Part shown: positions 18,310-27,158 of the stretch, piece after piece
How positions within the stretch are numbered: the stretch's first letter is position 1
Layout: every line of letters begins with the position of its first letter
NCBI RefSeq assembly: GCF_900582195.1
Contig: NZ_UTHA01000078.1
Location: 1 to 64,000, forward strand
Source: Pseudomonas viridiflava
GTDB taxonomy: Bacteria > Pseudomonadota > Gammaproteobacteria > Pseudomonadales > Pseudomonadaceae
DNA length: 64,000 nt
Direction of reading: 5' to 3'
Notes under the pieces: model-generated
Seen by the model: only the letters and a program-made list of their open reading frames with translations
Told to the model about the DNA's origin: nothing
The model's database searches: none
Translations under genes and position numbers: made by a program

Positions 18310-20132
18310 TTAAGCGTCTCCAGGGCAGAAGTGAAGGCGCTGGCGCCCTGCTCCGCCGAGCTGAAGGCCAAACGCATGAAGCCAAACAGTTCGCGACCGC
18401 TGCCGATGTTATTGCCCAACAGGCCTTTGGCAGGTTCGCGCGCTGCAAATTCTGCGGCGTCGACCTTGAGTTCCAAAGTACCTTTGACGCCATCGACGCG
18501 GATGATATCGCCCTCTTGCACGCGCGCCAAAGCGCCACCGACATAAGCTTCGGGGCTGACGTGAATCGCGGCGGGGATTTTCCCCGAGGCGCCGGACATC
18601 CGGCCGTCAGTCACCAGGGCGACTTTGAAGCCGCGATCCTGCAGCACGCCAAGGAATGGCGTCATCTTGTGCAGCTCAGGCATGCCGTTGGAACGCGGGC
18701 CCTGGAAGCGCATCACCGCAACAAAATCCTTTTCCAGCAGACCGGCCTTGAACGCGTCGGCCAGGTCTTGTTGATCCTGGAACACCATCGCTGGCGCTTC
18801 GACGATCTGGTTTTCCAGGGCGACGGCGGACACCTTCATCACACCGCGACCGAGGTTGCCTTCCATCACGCGCAAACCGCCTTCCTGCGAGAACGCACGG
18901 GCGACCGGGCGCAGAATGTTTTCATCAAGGCTGTCGGTTGGACCTTCACGCCACACCAGCTGACCGTTATCGAGGAACGGCTCTTTGGTGTATTGGCTCA
19001 ACCCGTGGCCGAGCACGGTGTTGACGTCTTCGTGCAGCAGGCCGGCGCCAAGCAGCTCGCGGATCAGGAACGACATGCCGCCCGCTGCCTGAAAGTGGTT
19101 GATGTCGGCTTTGCCGTTCGGGTAAACGTGGCTCAGGGTCGGCACGACTTCGGAGAGGTCGGCCATGTCCTGCCAGGTCAGTTGAATGCCCGCCGCCATG
19201 GCGATAGCCGGCATGTGCAAGGTGTGGTTGGTCGAACCGCCGGTGGCGTGCAGCGCAACAATGGAGTTGACCAGCGCCTTCTCGTCGACGATTTCGCCGA
19301 TCGGCATGAAGTTGCCGTTCTGTTTGGTCAGGCGCGTGACTTGATGCGCGGCTTCGCGGGTCAGCGCATCACGCAGCGGCGTGTTCGGGTTGACGAAAGA
19401 GGCGCCCGGCAAGTGCAGGCCCATGACTTCCATCAGCAACTGGTTGGTGTTGGCTGTGCCGTAGAACGTGCAGGTGCCCGGGCTGTGGTAGGACTTCATC
19501 TCCGATTCCAGCAGCTCTTCGCGGGTCGCTTTGCCTTCGGCGTACTTCTGCCGCACGTCGGCTTTTTCCTTGTTGGAAATCCCCGAGACCATCGGCCCGC
19601 CCGGGACGAAAATCGTCGGCAGGTGACCGAAACGCAGCGAGCCCATCATCAGGCCCGGAACGATCTTGTCGCAGATACCCAGCATCAGCGCGCCGTCGAA
19701 CATGTTGTGCGACAGCGCCACGGCGGTCGACATGGCGATCACTTCGCGGCTCGGCAGGCTCAGTTCCATGCCCGGCTCGCCTTGGGTGACGCCGTCGCAC
19801 ATGGCGGGCGTGCCGCCAGCGAACTGGCCGACCGAGCCGATTTCGCGCAGGGCGTTCTTGATCTGTTCCGGGAACACTTCGTACGGCTGATGCGCCGAGA
19901 GCATGTCGTTATACGAAGAAACAATGGCGATGTTCGCCGAGTTCATCATCCGCAGGCTGTGCTTGTCTTCGCTGCCGCACCCGGCCACGCCGTGGGCGAA
20001 GTTGGCGCATTGCAGCTTGCCGCGCATCGGCCCGTCGGTGGCGGCGCCGCGAATCAGTGCAAGGTAAGCCTGACGCGTGGCGCGGCTGCGGGCGATAAGC
20101 CGTTCGGTGACCTCAAGGACGCGGGGATGCAT
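18306..20132 (-). CDS. edd: 6-phosphogluconate dehydratase
   Basis: A 608-residue [4Fe-4S] dehydratase that turns 6-phosphogluconate into KDPG. It belongs to the IlvD/Edd family, and the length is normal for Edd. Visible features are 'GHGVAGCGS'-like N-terminal Cys ('[14 protein letters not shown]'), '[20 protein letters not shown]', '[12 protein letters not shown]' and the C-terminal '[17 protein letters not shown]'. It is first in edd-glk(-gltR-gtrS) and divergent from gap across a 220-bp region containing HexR-like sites. Confidence 0.97.
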   Translation of the reverse strand: MHPRVLEVTERLIARSRATRQAYLALIRGAATDGPMRGKLQCANFAHGVAGCGSEDKHSLRMMNSANIAIVSSYNDMLSAHQPYEVFPEQIKNALREIGSVGQFAGGTPAMCDGVTQGEPGMELSLPSREVIAMSTAVALSHNMFDGALMLGICDKIVPGLMMGSLRFGHLPTIFVPGGPMVSGISNKEKADVRQKYAEGKATREELLESEMKSYHSPGTCTFYGTANTNQLLMEVMGLHLPGASFVNPNTPLRDALTREAAHQVTRLTKQNGNFMPIGEIVDEKALVNSIVALHATGGSTNHTLHMPAIAMAAGIQLTWQDMADLSEVVPTLSHVYPNGKADINHFQAAGGMSFLIRELLGAGLLHEDVNTVLGHGLSQYTKEPFLDNGQLVWREGPTDSLDENILRPVARAFSQEGGLRVMEGNLGRGVMKVSAVALENQIVEAPAMVFQDQQDLADAFKAGLLEKDFVAVMRFQGPRSNGMPELHKMTPFLGVLQDRGFKVALVTDGRMSGASGKIPAAIHVSPEAYVGGALARVQEGDIIRVDGVKGTLELKVDAAEFAAREPAKGLLGNNIGSGRELFGFMRLAFSSAEQGASAFTSALETLN

Positions 20133-20194
20133 GTGTAGAACTCCAGGCTAACGGATGTGGCGACCTGATTGTCTATGCTGATCAAACGCCGTTG

Positions 20195-20209
20195 TTGTTG
20201 GAATGACAG
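20195..20209. promoter_or_regulatory. HexR-like operator, edd-proximal
   Basis: TTGT-N7-ACAG, one mismatch from TTGT-N7-ACAA, 63 bases upstream of the edd ATG. It overlaps a TTGTTGTT (AACAACAA in transcript sense) string. Confidence 0.65.
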
Positions 20210-20252
20210 ACGGCTTTTTTGACCATTCGGACCAGTTGATTCAGGTCACTCG

Positions 20253-20267
20253 TTGTAGATAAAACAA
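20253..20267. promoter_or_regulatory. HexR-like operator, central in the edd/gap intergenic region
   Basis: A perfect TTGT-AGATAAA-ACAA match to the HexR consensus. It is centred 58 bases from the edd-proximal site and 62 bases from the gap-proximal site. Confidence 0.65.
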
Positions 20268-20314
20268 AATATTGCCACTAAAAAGGCTTGTTTTCTATTT
20301 TTATGCGAATAATC

Positions 20315-20329
20315 TTGTAATTCCAACAA
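20315..20329. promoter_or_regulatory. HexR operator at gap
   Basis: A perfect TTGT-AATTCCA-ACAA match to the consensus, ending 23 bases upstream of the gap ATG. It is followed by ACAAAACG, so the leader also carries an A-rich CA motif at 20325-20334. Confidence 0.8.
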
Positions 20330-20352
20330 CAAAACGACGGCGGCGCTGTTCA

Positions 20353-21354
20353 ATGACTCTTCGAATCGCAATCAATGGTTTTGGCCGCATCGGCCGTAAT
20401 GTCCTGCGCGCACTGTATACCCAAGGCTATCGACAGGATTTGCAGATCGTCGCCATCAACGATCTGGGCGACAGCTCGATCAATGCTCATCTACTCAAAT
20501 ACGACACCGTTCACGGCACGTTCGACGCTCAGGTCGAGCATGACAACGAAAGTCTGACCGTCAACGGCGACCGCATTGCGGTCAGCGCCATTCGCAACCC
20601 GGCCGAACTGCCATGGGCGGCGGAAAAGATTGATGTGGTGTTCGAATGCACCGGTCTCTTTACCGATCGCGCCAAAGCGGCCGCGCATATTACTGCCGGC
20701 GCACGCAAAGTGATCATCTCGGCGCCGGCCAAAGGTGCCGACGCCACGGTTGTCTATGGTGTAAACCACGACATTCTGCGCCAGTCGCACCAGATCATCT
20801 CCAACGCTTCGTGCACCACCAACTGCCTGGCGCCGGTGGCGCAGGTGCTGCACCGTGAACTGGGCATCGAAAGCGGTCTGATGACCACGATTCATGCCTA
20901 CACCAACGATCAGAACCTCACCGACGTCTATCACACCGACCCGTACCGCGCGCGTTCGGCCACGCAGAACATGATTCCGAGCAAGACCGGCGCCGCTGAA
21001 GCGGTGGGCCTGGTGCTGCCGGAACTGGCGGGCAAACTGACCGGCATGGCCGTGCGCGTGCCGGTGATCAATGTGTCGCTGGTGGATTTGACCGTGCAAC
21101 TGAAGAAAGAAGCCAGCGCCGAAGAAGTCAACGCGCTGATGAAAGCGGCTAGCCAACACTCGAAGATTCTCGGTTTCAACACCCTGCCGCTGGTATCCAG
21201 CGACTTCAACCACAACCCGCTGTCGTCGATCTTCGACGCCAACCACACCAAATCCAGCGGCAAACTGCTGAAGGTGCTGGCCTGGTATGACAACGAGTGG
21301 GGCTTCTCCAACCGCATGCTGGATAACTGCCTGGCGTTGTGTAACGCGGAGTAA
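20353..21354 (+). CDS. gap: Glyceraldehyde-3-phosphate dehydrogenase, type I
   Basis: A 333-residue NAD-type GAPDH. It has the Rossmann start '[17 protein letters not shown]', the nicotinamide-adenine specificity segment 'VAINDL', the catalytic Cys in '[12 protein letters not shown]' near residue 154 and '[14 protein letters not shown]' at the C-terminus. It oxidises the glyceraldehyde-3-phosphate released by Eda. I used the ATG giving '[10 protein letters not shown]'. The open frame to its left crosses the operator and is not coding. It is the HexR-controlled Gap paralogue, divergent from edd. Confidence 0.97.
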   Translation: MTLRIAINGFGRIGRNVLRALYTQGYRQDLQIVAINDLGDSSINAHLLKYDTVHGTFDAQVEHDNESLTVNGDRIAVSAIRNPAELPWAAEKIDVVFECTGLFTDRAKAAAHITAGARKVIISAPAKGADATVVYGVNHDILRQSHQIISNASCTTNCLAPVAQVLHRELGIESGLMTTIHAYTNDQNLTDVYHTDPYRARSATQNMIPSKTGAAEAVGLVLPELAGKLTGMAVRVPVINVSLVDLTVQLKKEASAEEVNALMKAASQHSKILGFNTLPLVSSDFNHNPLSSIFDANHTKSSGKLLKVLAWYDNEWGFSNRMLDNCLALCNAE

Positions 21355-21375
21355 TCCCAAGTAATCCCCTATCCC

Positions 21376-21465
21376 TGTGGGAGCGAGCTTGCTCGCGAAT
21401 GCGGTGGGTCAGTCGCCAGTTGAATTGCCTGACACTACGCCTTCGCGAGCAAGCTCGCTCCCACA
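21376..21465. repeat. REPIN after gap
   Basis: Inverted REP pair of the TGTGGGAGCGAGCTTGCTCG type, 90 bp, 22 bases past the gap stop. Confidence 0.95.
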
Positions 21466-21512
21466 CAGGGTTTTTCGTTGTATTCGAAATCAAGGCTTGA
21501 CCATTCAACTAG

Positions 21513-21529
21513 ATGATAAGCATTATCAT
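21513..21529. promoter_or_regulatory. Fur box upstream of the ECF sigma gene
   Basis: Perfect palindrome ATGATAA-GCA-TTATCAT, matching the core of the Fur consensus (GATAATGATAATCATTATC). It lies 27 bases before the GTG start of the sigma-factor gene, so iron repression of the cassette is expected. Confidence 0.88.
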
Positions 21530-21555
21530 TCGCTTGAAATCGATCAGGTCTTCCC

Positions 21556-22074
21556 GTGAGTCAATCGCGCTTCAACCACGTCTTCCTCACCCAGCGCACC
21601 TCCTTGCTGCGAACGCTGGAACGGATGGTCAACAATCACAGCACCGCTGAAGACCTGCTGCAGGAGACCTACCTGCGCGTGACGCGGGCGTTGAGCGAGC
21701 GGGCCATCGATCACCTCGAACCTTTTGTCTTCCAGACCGCGCGCAATCTGGCGCTGGATCATTTGCGTGCGCGCAAGATCCATTCGCGGACCATGGTCGA
21801 TGATGTGCCGCAGGATGTCGTGCACAGCGTCGCCGCCCCGGCCAGCAGCGCCGAAGATGCCGCCCACGCCGAACAGATGCTGGAGCGCTTGAACGTGAGC
21901 CTCAGTCAACTCAGCCCCCGCCAACAGCAGATTTTCATCCTCAGCCGCTTGCATGGGAACAGCTACCAGGAAATCGCCGATGAGCTGAACGTCTCCCTCA
22001 GCACCGTGCAGAAAGAACTGAAGCTGATCATGAGCATTTGCATCGGTGTCGCCGAACGCCTGAATGGCGACTGA
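21556..22074 (+). CDS. hxuI: ECF sigma factor of the FecI type (HxuI-like, heme signalling)
   Basis: A 172-residue iron-starvation sigma factor. Region 2 spans about residues 10-75 ('HSTAEDLLQETYLRVTRAL', 'LEPFVFQTARNLALDHLRA') and region 4 about 110-165 ('LSQLSPRQQQIFILSRLHG', 'SYQEIADELNVSLSTVQKEL'). It starts with GTG behind a Fur box. Together with the following anti-sigma factor and heme-type TonB receptor it forms a cell-surface signalling unit equivalent to HxuIRA of P. aeruginosa. The assignment as Hxu rests on context and on the heme oxygenase downstream. Confidence 0.88.
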   Translation: MSQSRFNHVFLTQRTSLLRTLERMVNNHSTAEDLLQETYLRVTRALSERAIDHLEPFVFQTARNLALDHLRARKIHSRTMVDDVPQDVVHSVAAPASSAEDAAHAEQMLERLNVSLSQLSPRQQQIFILSRLHGNSYQEIADELNVSLSTVQKELKLIMSICIGVAERLNGD

Positions 22075-22199
22075 AGCTGTAGGCTCTTTCTGTAAGTGCG
22101 CGGATCGACTGCACGGATCATCGGGCTTTGTTACCCTTGCCCGACTTTTACGCTTCACTTGAAAAAACAGCCGTGCACAGACACAGCCGAGGAAACACC

Positions 22200-23165
22200 G
22201 TGACGGACACCCACCGCTCGCCTTCGCCGGATTCGGTGCAGGACGCTGCAAATGCAATGGACCAGGCTTTGGACTGGCTCATCGTGCTCGGCAGCCCGGA
22301 CGAGGAACAGACCCGGCAGTTCCATGCCTGGCTGGCGGCTGATCCGCTGAATGCCGAGGCGTTTGCCAAGGCTCAGGCGATCTGGGACGGCCCGCAAGTC
22401 GCCCTGTGCGCACAAAGCCTGGCGGCCAAACCTGCGAAAGTCACCTTCCTCAAGCGTCTGCGTCCGCACTGGAAACCGCTGGCCACCGCCGCCGTGCTGG
22501 TGCTCGGTCTGTTCAGTTTCAGCAATTTGCCCATGCGCCTTCAGGCCGACCATCTGACCGTGGTTGGCGAGCGCCAGCGTCTGCAACTGGAGGACGGCTC
22601 GAAAGTCCTGCTCAATACCAATTCGGCATTTTCCAGCACCATCAACGATCAGCAGCGCGTTGCCCGGTTGTTTCAGGGCGAGGCGTTTTTCGAAATTGCC
22701 AGCGGGCGCAGTCAACCGCTGGAAATCGATGCCGGCCCGGTCCGCGCCAGCGTGCGCGATACTGCGTTCGCGGTGCGTTATCTCGATGGCGTGGCGCAGG
22801 TCAACGTGCAGCGCGGCGATGTCGATCTACAGGCAACGCACAACGACGCCCGCGTGCGTCTGAAGGCTGGTGAGAGCATCCGCATCGGCCCCAACGGTTT
22901 CGACCGCCCGGCCAAACTCGATGCCAACACGGACCTGGCCTGGGTGCAAGGTCGCTTGGTGTTCGAGAACTGCCCGCTGAATCAGGTGCTGGCCGAATTG
23001 CGCCGCTACTACCCGGGCTGGATCATCAACAACAACGAACAACTGGCGGACGTCGCCGTGACCGGCAATTACCGTCTCGACCAGCCGCTTGACGTGGTTC
23101 GCTCCCTCGCGCACATCACCTCGGCGCGCCTGCAGGAATTCCCCGCGCTGGTGATTTTGAACTAA
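22200..23165 (+). CDS. hxuR: FecR-type anti-sigma factor (HxuR-like)
   Basis: A 321-residue inner-membrane signalling protein. The N-terminal cytoplasmic anti-sigma part has the DUF4880 pattern ('ALDWLIVLGSPDEEQTRQF', 'WLAADPLNAEAF'). One transmembrane segment, 'PLATAAVLVLGLFSFSNL', lies near residues 97-115. The periplasmic FecR domain has 'RLQLEDGSKVLLNTNSA' and 'GEAFFEI', and the C-terminal portion contacts the receptor STN domain. The start is GTG at 22200 with GAGGAAA upstream; the frame left of it has no ribosome-binding site. Confidence 0.9.
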   Translation: MTDTHRSPSPDSVQDAANAMDQALDWLIVLGSPDEEQTRQFHAWLAADPLNAEAFAKAQAIWDGPQVALCAQSLAAKPAKVTFLKRLRPHWKPLATAAVLVLGLFSFSNLPMRLQADHLTVVGERQRLQLEDGSKVLLNTNSAFSSTINDQQRVARLFQGEAFFEIASGRSQPLEIDAGPVRASVRDTAFAVRYLDGVAQVNVQRGDVDLQATHNDARVRLKAGESIRIGPNGFDRPAKLDANTDLAWVQGRLVFENCPLNQVLAELRRYYPGWIINNNEQLADVAVTGNYRLDQPLDVVRSLAHITSARLQEFPALVILN

Positions 23166-23181
23166 ATGAGAATTATTTTTA
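23164..23181. promoter_or_regulatory. Candidate Fur box at the heme receptor promoter
   Basis: AAATGAGAATTATTTTTA resembles Fur-box repeats (AAATGATAATCATTATCA) with four mismatches. It immediately follows the anti-sigma stop codon. Confidence 0.55.
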
Positions 23182-23212
23182 CTCGATAGCCAACGTCAGT
23201 ACGTCTCGTTAT
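23176..23212 (+). promoter_or_regulatory. Candidate HxuI-dependent promoter of the heme receptor gene
   Basis: TTTTTAC, 19 bases, then CGTCTCGTTAT. The same two blocks at the same spacing precede the heme oxygenase gene (25919-25955). CGTC-type -10 elements are usual for iron-starvation ECF sigmas. The receptor ATG is 75 bases downstream. Confidence 0.6.
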
Positions 23213-23286
23213 AGCCAATGCAATTGATTCGCAACAAGCGAGTCAATCAGCACCTATAAAGATTCGTGCGACACGGAGCGCTATCG

Positions 23287-25872
23287 ATGTCCTCACGCCT
23301 TACCCGCCAGACTTCCTCCCCTTCCCGCGTATTGTCGCTGCTGACTGCGGCCATCCTGATGGCCGGCACCGCGCCGCTGATGGCGGCTACCGAGCAACCG
23401 ACACGCAACATGGGCGATTACTCGTTCGCCATCGGCCAGCAGCCGCTGGTGTCGGCGCTTAATGCCTTCACCGCCGTGACCGGTTGGCAGGTCGGCTTGC
23501 CGGCAGAACTGGGTCAGGGCGTGTCGTCCCCGGGCGTGCGTGGCTCGTTGCCACCGGAGAAGGCCCTGGAGCGTCTGTTGGTGGGGACCAACCTGAGCTT
23601 CCGCAAAATCAGCAACAACAACGTTGTGCTGGAAAAGCGCACCAATAGCGGCACACTCAACCTCGATCAGGTGACCATCAGCGCCACCCGTCAGGAGCAG
23701 TCGGTCAACAGCGTGCCGGCCACCGTCACCGTGCAGACCCGCCAGGATCTGGACCGCAACAACGTCAACACCATCAAGGATCTGGTGCGTTATGAGCCGG
23801 GTGTTTCCGTCGGCGGTGCGGGCACCCGTGGCGGCATCAGCGGCTACAACATCCGTGGTATCGACGGCGACCGCATCCTGACGCAAGTCGACGGCGTCGA
23901 AGTCCCGGACGGTTTCTTCAACGGCCCTTACGCCAAGACCCAGCGCAACTACGTTGACCCGGAAATCGTCAAACGCGTGGAAATCCTCCGTGGTCCGGCC
24001 TCGGTGCTGTACGGCAGCAACGCCATCGGCGGCGCCGTCAGCTATTACACCCTCGATGCCGACGACATCATCAAGCCGGGCAAAGACGTCGGTGCGCGTC
24101 TGAAAAGCGGTTACAGCTCGGCCGATGACAGCTGGCTGAAATCCGCCACCGTGGCCGGCCGCGCCGAGCAGTTCGACGGTTTGCTGCATTACAGCCAGCG
24201 TGACGGTCACGAAACCGATTCCTACGGCAGCAACAACGGCACCGGTCTGGAACGCACCGCCGCCAACCCGGAAGACGTCAACGCCTACAACGTACTGGCC
24301 AAGATCGGCTGGAACTACAACGAAGATTCACGCCTGGGCCTGACCTACGAAAAGTACAAGGATGACCGCGATACCGATCAGAAAAGTGCTTACGGCGGCC
24401 CGTACTTCAACGGCGCGCCGACCATTCCGAACAGCGTGCTGCCCGGCGGTATGTACCAGTGGAGAACCGGTAACGACACGATCACCCGTGAGCGTTTCGG
24501 CATCGAGCACTCGTTCGCCCTCGACAGCCTGCTGGTCGACAACGTGAAGTGGAGTCTCAACCACCAGATCGCCAAGACCGACCAGAGCACCTCCGAGTTC
24601 TACTACCCGATCACCCGCAAAGTGCTGCGTACTCGCGACACCATTTACGAAGAGAAACAGTGGGTCTTCGATGCGCAACTGGACAAGGCGTTCGCCATCG
24701 GCGCCACCGATCACGTGCTGACTTACGGCACCACCATCAAGCAACAGAAAGTCACCGGCTCGCGCAGCGGAGACGGCACTTGCCTGGCCGTCGGTCGTGG
24801 CTGCACCGCCATTGGTGCAACCAGTACCGCTGACGTATTGGCCAAAGCCACCGACTTCCCGGACCCGACCATCAACACCTACAGTGTGTTTGCTCAGGAT
24901 CAGATCAGCTGGAACAACTGGACCTTCCTGCCGGGCCTGCGCTACGACTACACCCAGCTCACGCCGCACATCACTCAGGAATTCCTCAACACCGTGGCGG
25001 CGGACGGCCAAGGCACGGTCAGCGACGAGAACAAGACCTGGCACAAAGTCTCGCCGAAATTCGGCCTCACCTACGCCCTGACCGAAAACTACACCTGGTA
25101 CGGTCAGTACGCTGAAGGTTTCCGTACCCCGACCGCGAAAGCCCTGTACGGCCGCTTCGAAAACACCACCACCGGCTACAGCGTGGCGCCGAACCCGGAC
25201 CTCGAACCGGAGAAAAGCAAAAGCTATGAAACCGGTCTGCGCGGCAACTTCGAACACGGTTCGTTCGACGTGGCGGTGTTCTATAACAAGTACCGCGATT
25301 TCATCAACGAAGATGCGGTGACCCCGGGCCGCAACGAACTGACCTTCCAGTCGGCCAACATCAAGCACGCCACCATCAAGGGTGCGGAAGTCAAAGGTCG
25401 GCTGAATCTGGATGCGTTCGGCGCGCCGCAAGGTCTCTATACCCAAGGCTCGATTGCCTACGCCTACGGTCGCAACAACGACAACGGCGAGCCGATCAAC
25501 AGCGTCAACCCGCTGACCGGCGTGTTCGGTCTGGGTTACGACCAGGACAACTACGGCGGCCTGCTGAGCTGGACCCTGGTGAAGAAAAAGGACCGCGTCG
25601 ACGATAGCAACTTCAAGTCGCCGGATGGCGTCAGCAGCCAGTTCAAAACCCCGGGCTTCGGCATTTTTGATCTGGCCGGTTATTACAAAGTCACCGACGA
25701 CGTCACCGTCAGCGGCGGCATCTACAACCTGACCGACAAGAAATACTGGCTGTGGGATGACGTGCGCGGTTACGACAGCGTCGGCGAAGCCTCGGTGACA
25801 CAGCCGGCCAACCTCGATCGCCTGACCCAACCGGGCCGCAACTTCGCGATCAATCTGATCTGGGACATCTGA
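23287..25872 (+). CDS. hxuA: TonB-dependent heme/hemoglobin receptor with STN signalling domain (HxuA-like)
   Basis: An 861-residue outer-membrane receptor. The signal peptide ends near 'APLMA' (residue ~37). The STN domain runs about 46-120 ('FAIGQQPLVSALNAFTAVTG'), and a TonB-box-like 'DQVTISATR' precedes the plug ('VEILRGPASVLYGSNAIGGA'). The barrel ends '...AINLIWDI' with an aromatic-rich terminus. Heme-receptor motifs appear as 'FRTP' (for FRAP) near residue 612 and 'NPDL' (for NPNL). No His lies between them but two Tyr do. The STN domain fits signalling to the adjacent FecR/FecI pair. Heme as ligand is inferred from motifs and the heme oxygenase neighbour. Confidence 0.9.
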   Translation: MSSRLTRQTSSPSRVLSLLTAAILMAGTAPLMAATEQPTRNMGDYSFAIGQQPLVSALNAFTAVTGWQVGLPAELGQGVSSPGVRGSLPPEKALERLLVGTNLSFRKISNNNVVLEKRTNSGTLNLDQVTISATRQEQSVNSVPATVTVQTRQDLDRNNVNTIKDLVRYEPGVSVGGAGTRGGISGYNIRGIDGDRILTQVDGVEVPDGFFNGPYAKTQRNYVDPEIVKRVEILRGPASVLYGSNAIGGAVSYYTLDADDIIKPGKDVGARLKSGYSSADDSWLKSATVAGRAEQFDGLLHYSQRDGHETDSYGSNNGTGLERTAANPEDVNAYNVLAKIGWNYNEDSRLGLTYEKYKDDRDTDQKSAYGGPYFNGAPTIPNSVLPGGMYQWRTGNDTITRERFGIEHSFALDSLLVDNVKWSLNHQIAKTDQSTSEFYYPITRKVLRTRDTIYEEKQWVFDAQLDKAFAIGATDHVLTYGTTIKQQKVTGSRSGDGTCLAVGRGCTAIGATSTADVLAKATDFPDPTINTYSVFAQDQISWNNWTFLPGLRYDYTQLTPHITQEFLNTVAADGQGTVSDENKTWHKVSPKFGLTYALTENYTWYGQYAEGFRTPTAKALYGRFENTTTGYSVAPNPDLEPEKSKSYETGLRGNFEHGSFDVAVFYNKYRDFINEDAVTPGRNELTFQSANIKHATIKGAEVKGRLNLDAFGAPQGLYTQGSIAYAYGRNNDNGEPINSVNPLTGVFGLGYDQDNYGGLLSWTLVKKKDRVDDSNFKSPDGVSSQFKTPGFGIFDLAGYYKVTDDVTVSGGIYNLTDKKYWLWDDVRGYDSVGEASVTQPANLDRLTQPGRNFAINLIWDI

Positions 25873-25881
25873 TCCGGCCAA

Positions 25882-25923
25882 CCTCACTGCGCGTGTTCAG
25901 GCACCGCGCAGTGAGGTTTTTTT
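25882..25923 (+). terminator. Rho-independent terminator after the heme receptor gene
   Basis: A 12-bp perfect stem CCTCACTGCGCG/CGCGCAGTGAGG with an 11-base loop is followed by seven Ts, starting 10 bases past the stop codon. Its T tract merges with the proposed promoter of the heme oxygenase gene. Confidence 0.95.
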
Positions 25924-25955
25924 ACGCTTGCACGTCGCCCTGTTCGTCTCGTTAT
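25919..25955 (+). promoter_or_regulatory. Candidate HxuI-dependent promoter of the heme oxygenase gene
   Basis: TTTTTAC-N19-CGTCTCGTTAT, matching the motif upstream of the receptor gene in both sequence blocks and spacing. The heme oxygenase ATG is 29 bases downstream. Because a strong terminator precedes it, the oxygenase needs its own promoter. Confidence 0.6.
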
Positions 25956-25983
25956 CAAGCGCCTCTTTTATCAAGGACATGTC

Positions 25984-26580
25984 ATGACCACTTCGGAAAA
26001 AGCCCTGCGTTCACAACGCCTGAACCAGATTACCCACGAGCCGCACAGCAAGCTCGACGCCCTGGTCAAAGCCCACGCGCCGTTCGAGACCCGCGCCAAT
26101 TTCGCCCGTTTCGTCGTCGCGCAGTACCTGTTCCAGTCGGAACTGGTCGACCTGTACAACGATGCAGAATTGACTGCGATCGTGCCTGATCTGCCGGCCC
26201 GTTGCCGCGCCGAAGCAGCCAAGGCAGACCTCGCCGATCTCGACACCGAAGTACCGGCACCGGTAGCTGGCGCGGTGAAAAACCCGAGCAAGGCTCGCGC
26301 GCTGGGCTGGATCTTTGTTTCCGAAGGTTCGAAGCTCGGTGCGGCGTTCCTGATCAAACGCGCCGTGGCCCTGGAGCTGAGCGAAACCTTTGGTGCCCGT
26401 CACCTCGGCGAGCCTGAAGGTGGCCGTGCCGAAGGCTGGAAAAGCTTCGTGCGCACCCTCGATTCGCTGCAATTCACTGCTGAAGAAGAGGCTGAAGTGG
26501 AGCAAGGCGCGATCGACGCGTTCAACCGCTTCACCGTGTTGCTGGAACAGGCTTACGCCACAGAAGCCGAACCAGCCTGA
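25984..26580 (+). CDS. hemO: Biliverdin-producing heme oxygenase
   Basis: A 198-residue all-helical cytoplasmic heme oxygenase (PigA/HemO/BphO type) that opens imported heme to biliverdin, CO and iron. The proximal-His segment is 'THEPHSKLDALVKAH' near residue 18-31, followed by 'FARFVVAQYLFQSEL'. The glycine-rich distal helix is 'GWIFVSEGSKLGAAFL' near residue 103. AAGGA-type ribosome-binding sequence lies upstream. Adjacent to the heme receptor cassette, it supplies the catabolic step for iron release. Regioselectivity cannot be read from sequence. Confidence 0.92.
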   Translation: MTTSEKALRSQRLNQITHEPHSKLDALVKAHAPFETRANFARFVVAQYLFQSELVDLYNDAELTAIVPDLPARCRAEAAKADLADLDTEVPAPVAGAVKNPSKARALGWIFVSEGSKLGAAFLIKRAVALELSETFGARHLGEPEGGRAEGWKSFVRTLDSLQFTAEEEAEVEQGAIDAFNRFTVLLEQAYATEAEPA

Positions 26581-26602
26581 TCCCCGAAACACCACAAAAC
26601 CC

Positions 26603-26691
26603 TGTGGGAGCGAGCTTGCTCGCGAAGACGGCAGCATATTCAACGCTGATGTGACTGACATACCGCTTTCGCGAGCAAGCTCGCTCCCACA
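26603..26691. repeat. REPIN after hemO
   Basis: Inverted REP pair, 89 bp, 22 bases past the hemO stop. Confidence 0.95.
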
Positions 26692-26747
26692 TGGGAACAG
26701 CGCAAGTCTGTAGAATCCCCATCTCGCCTCACAGCAATCCCGAGCCC

Positions 26748-27158
26748 ATGCCGCAACCCGCCTCCTCGAAACTCGCCCGCGTGCTGTTCGGCCTCTTGGC
26801 CTACGTCAGCCTTGGCATTGGCCTGATCGCCATTGTCGTGCCCGGTCTGCCGACCACCGAGTTCATCCTCCTCGCCGCCTGGGCCGCGACCCGCAGTTCA
26901 CCGCGCCTGAGTGCCTGGCTGGAAAACCATCGCCTGTTCGGGCCGATCCTCAGCAACTGGCGCAACGGCAAAATCATCGCGCGCAAGGCCAAGGTCAGTG
27001 CGACGGTGAGCATGCTGCTCTGCGCAACCTTGATGCTGGTGATGCTCGATCACGGCTGGCCAATCTATCTGGCGATTGCCGGGATGAGCCTGGGCAATCT
27101 GTGGATCTGGTCACGCCCGGAATCCATTCGGGTCTGCAATGACCCGTCATCGCACTGA
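26748..27158 (+). CDS. YbaN/DUF454 family inner-membrane protein
   Basis: A 136-residue integral membrane protein with 'LLAYVSLGIGLIAIVVPGLPTTEFILLAAWA' split over the first two hydrophobic segments, a cytoplasmic loop with 'SPRLSAWLENHRLFGPIL' and 'WRNGKIIARKAK', and two further hydrophobic segments. The pattern 'VPGLPTTEF' is diagnostic of DUF454. Function is unknown. I used the ATG at 26748; the upstream frame reads through the REPIN. In some Pseudomonas a YbaN-like gene accompanies heme genes, so the placement may be meaningful. Confidence 0.88.
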   Translation: MPQPASSKLARVLFGLLAYVSLGIGLIAIVVPGLPTTEFILLAAWAATRSSPRLSAWLENHRLFGPILSNWRNGKIIARKAKVSATVSMLLCATLMLVMLDHGWPIYLAIAGMSLGNLWIWSRPESIRVCNDPSSH

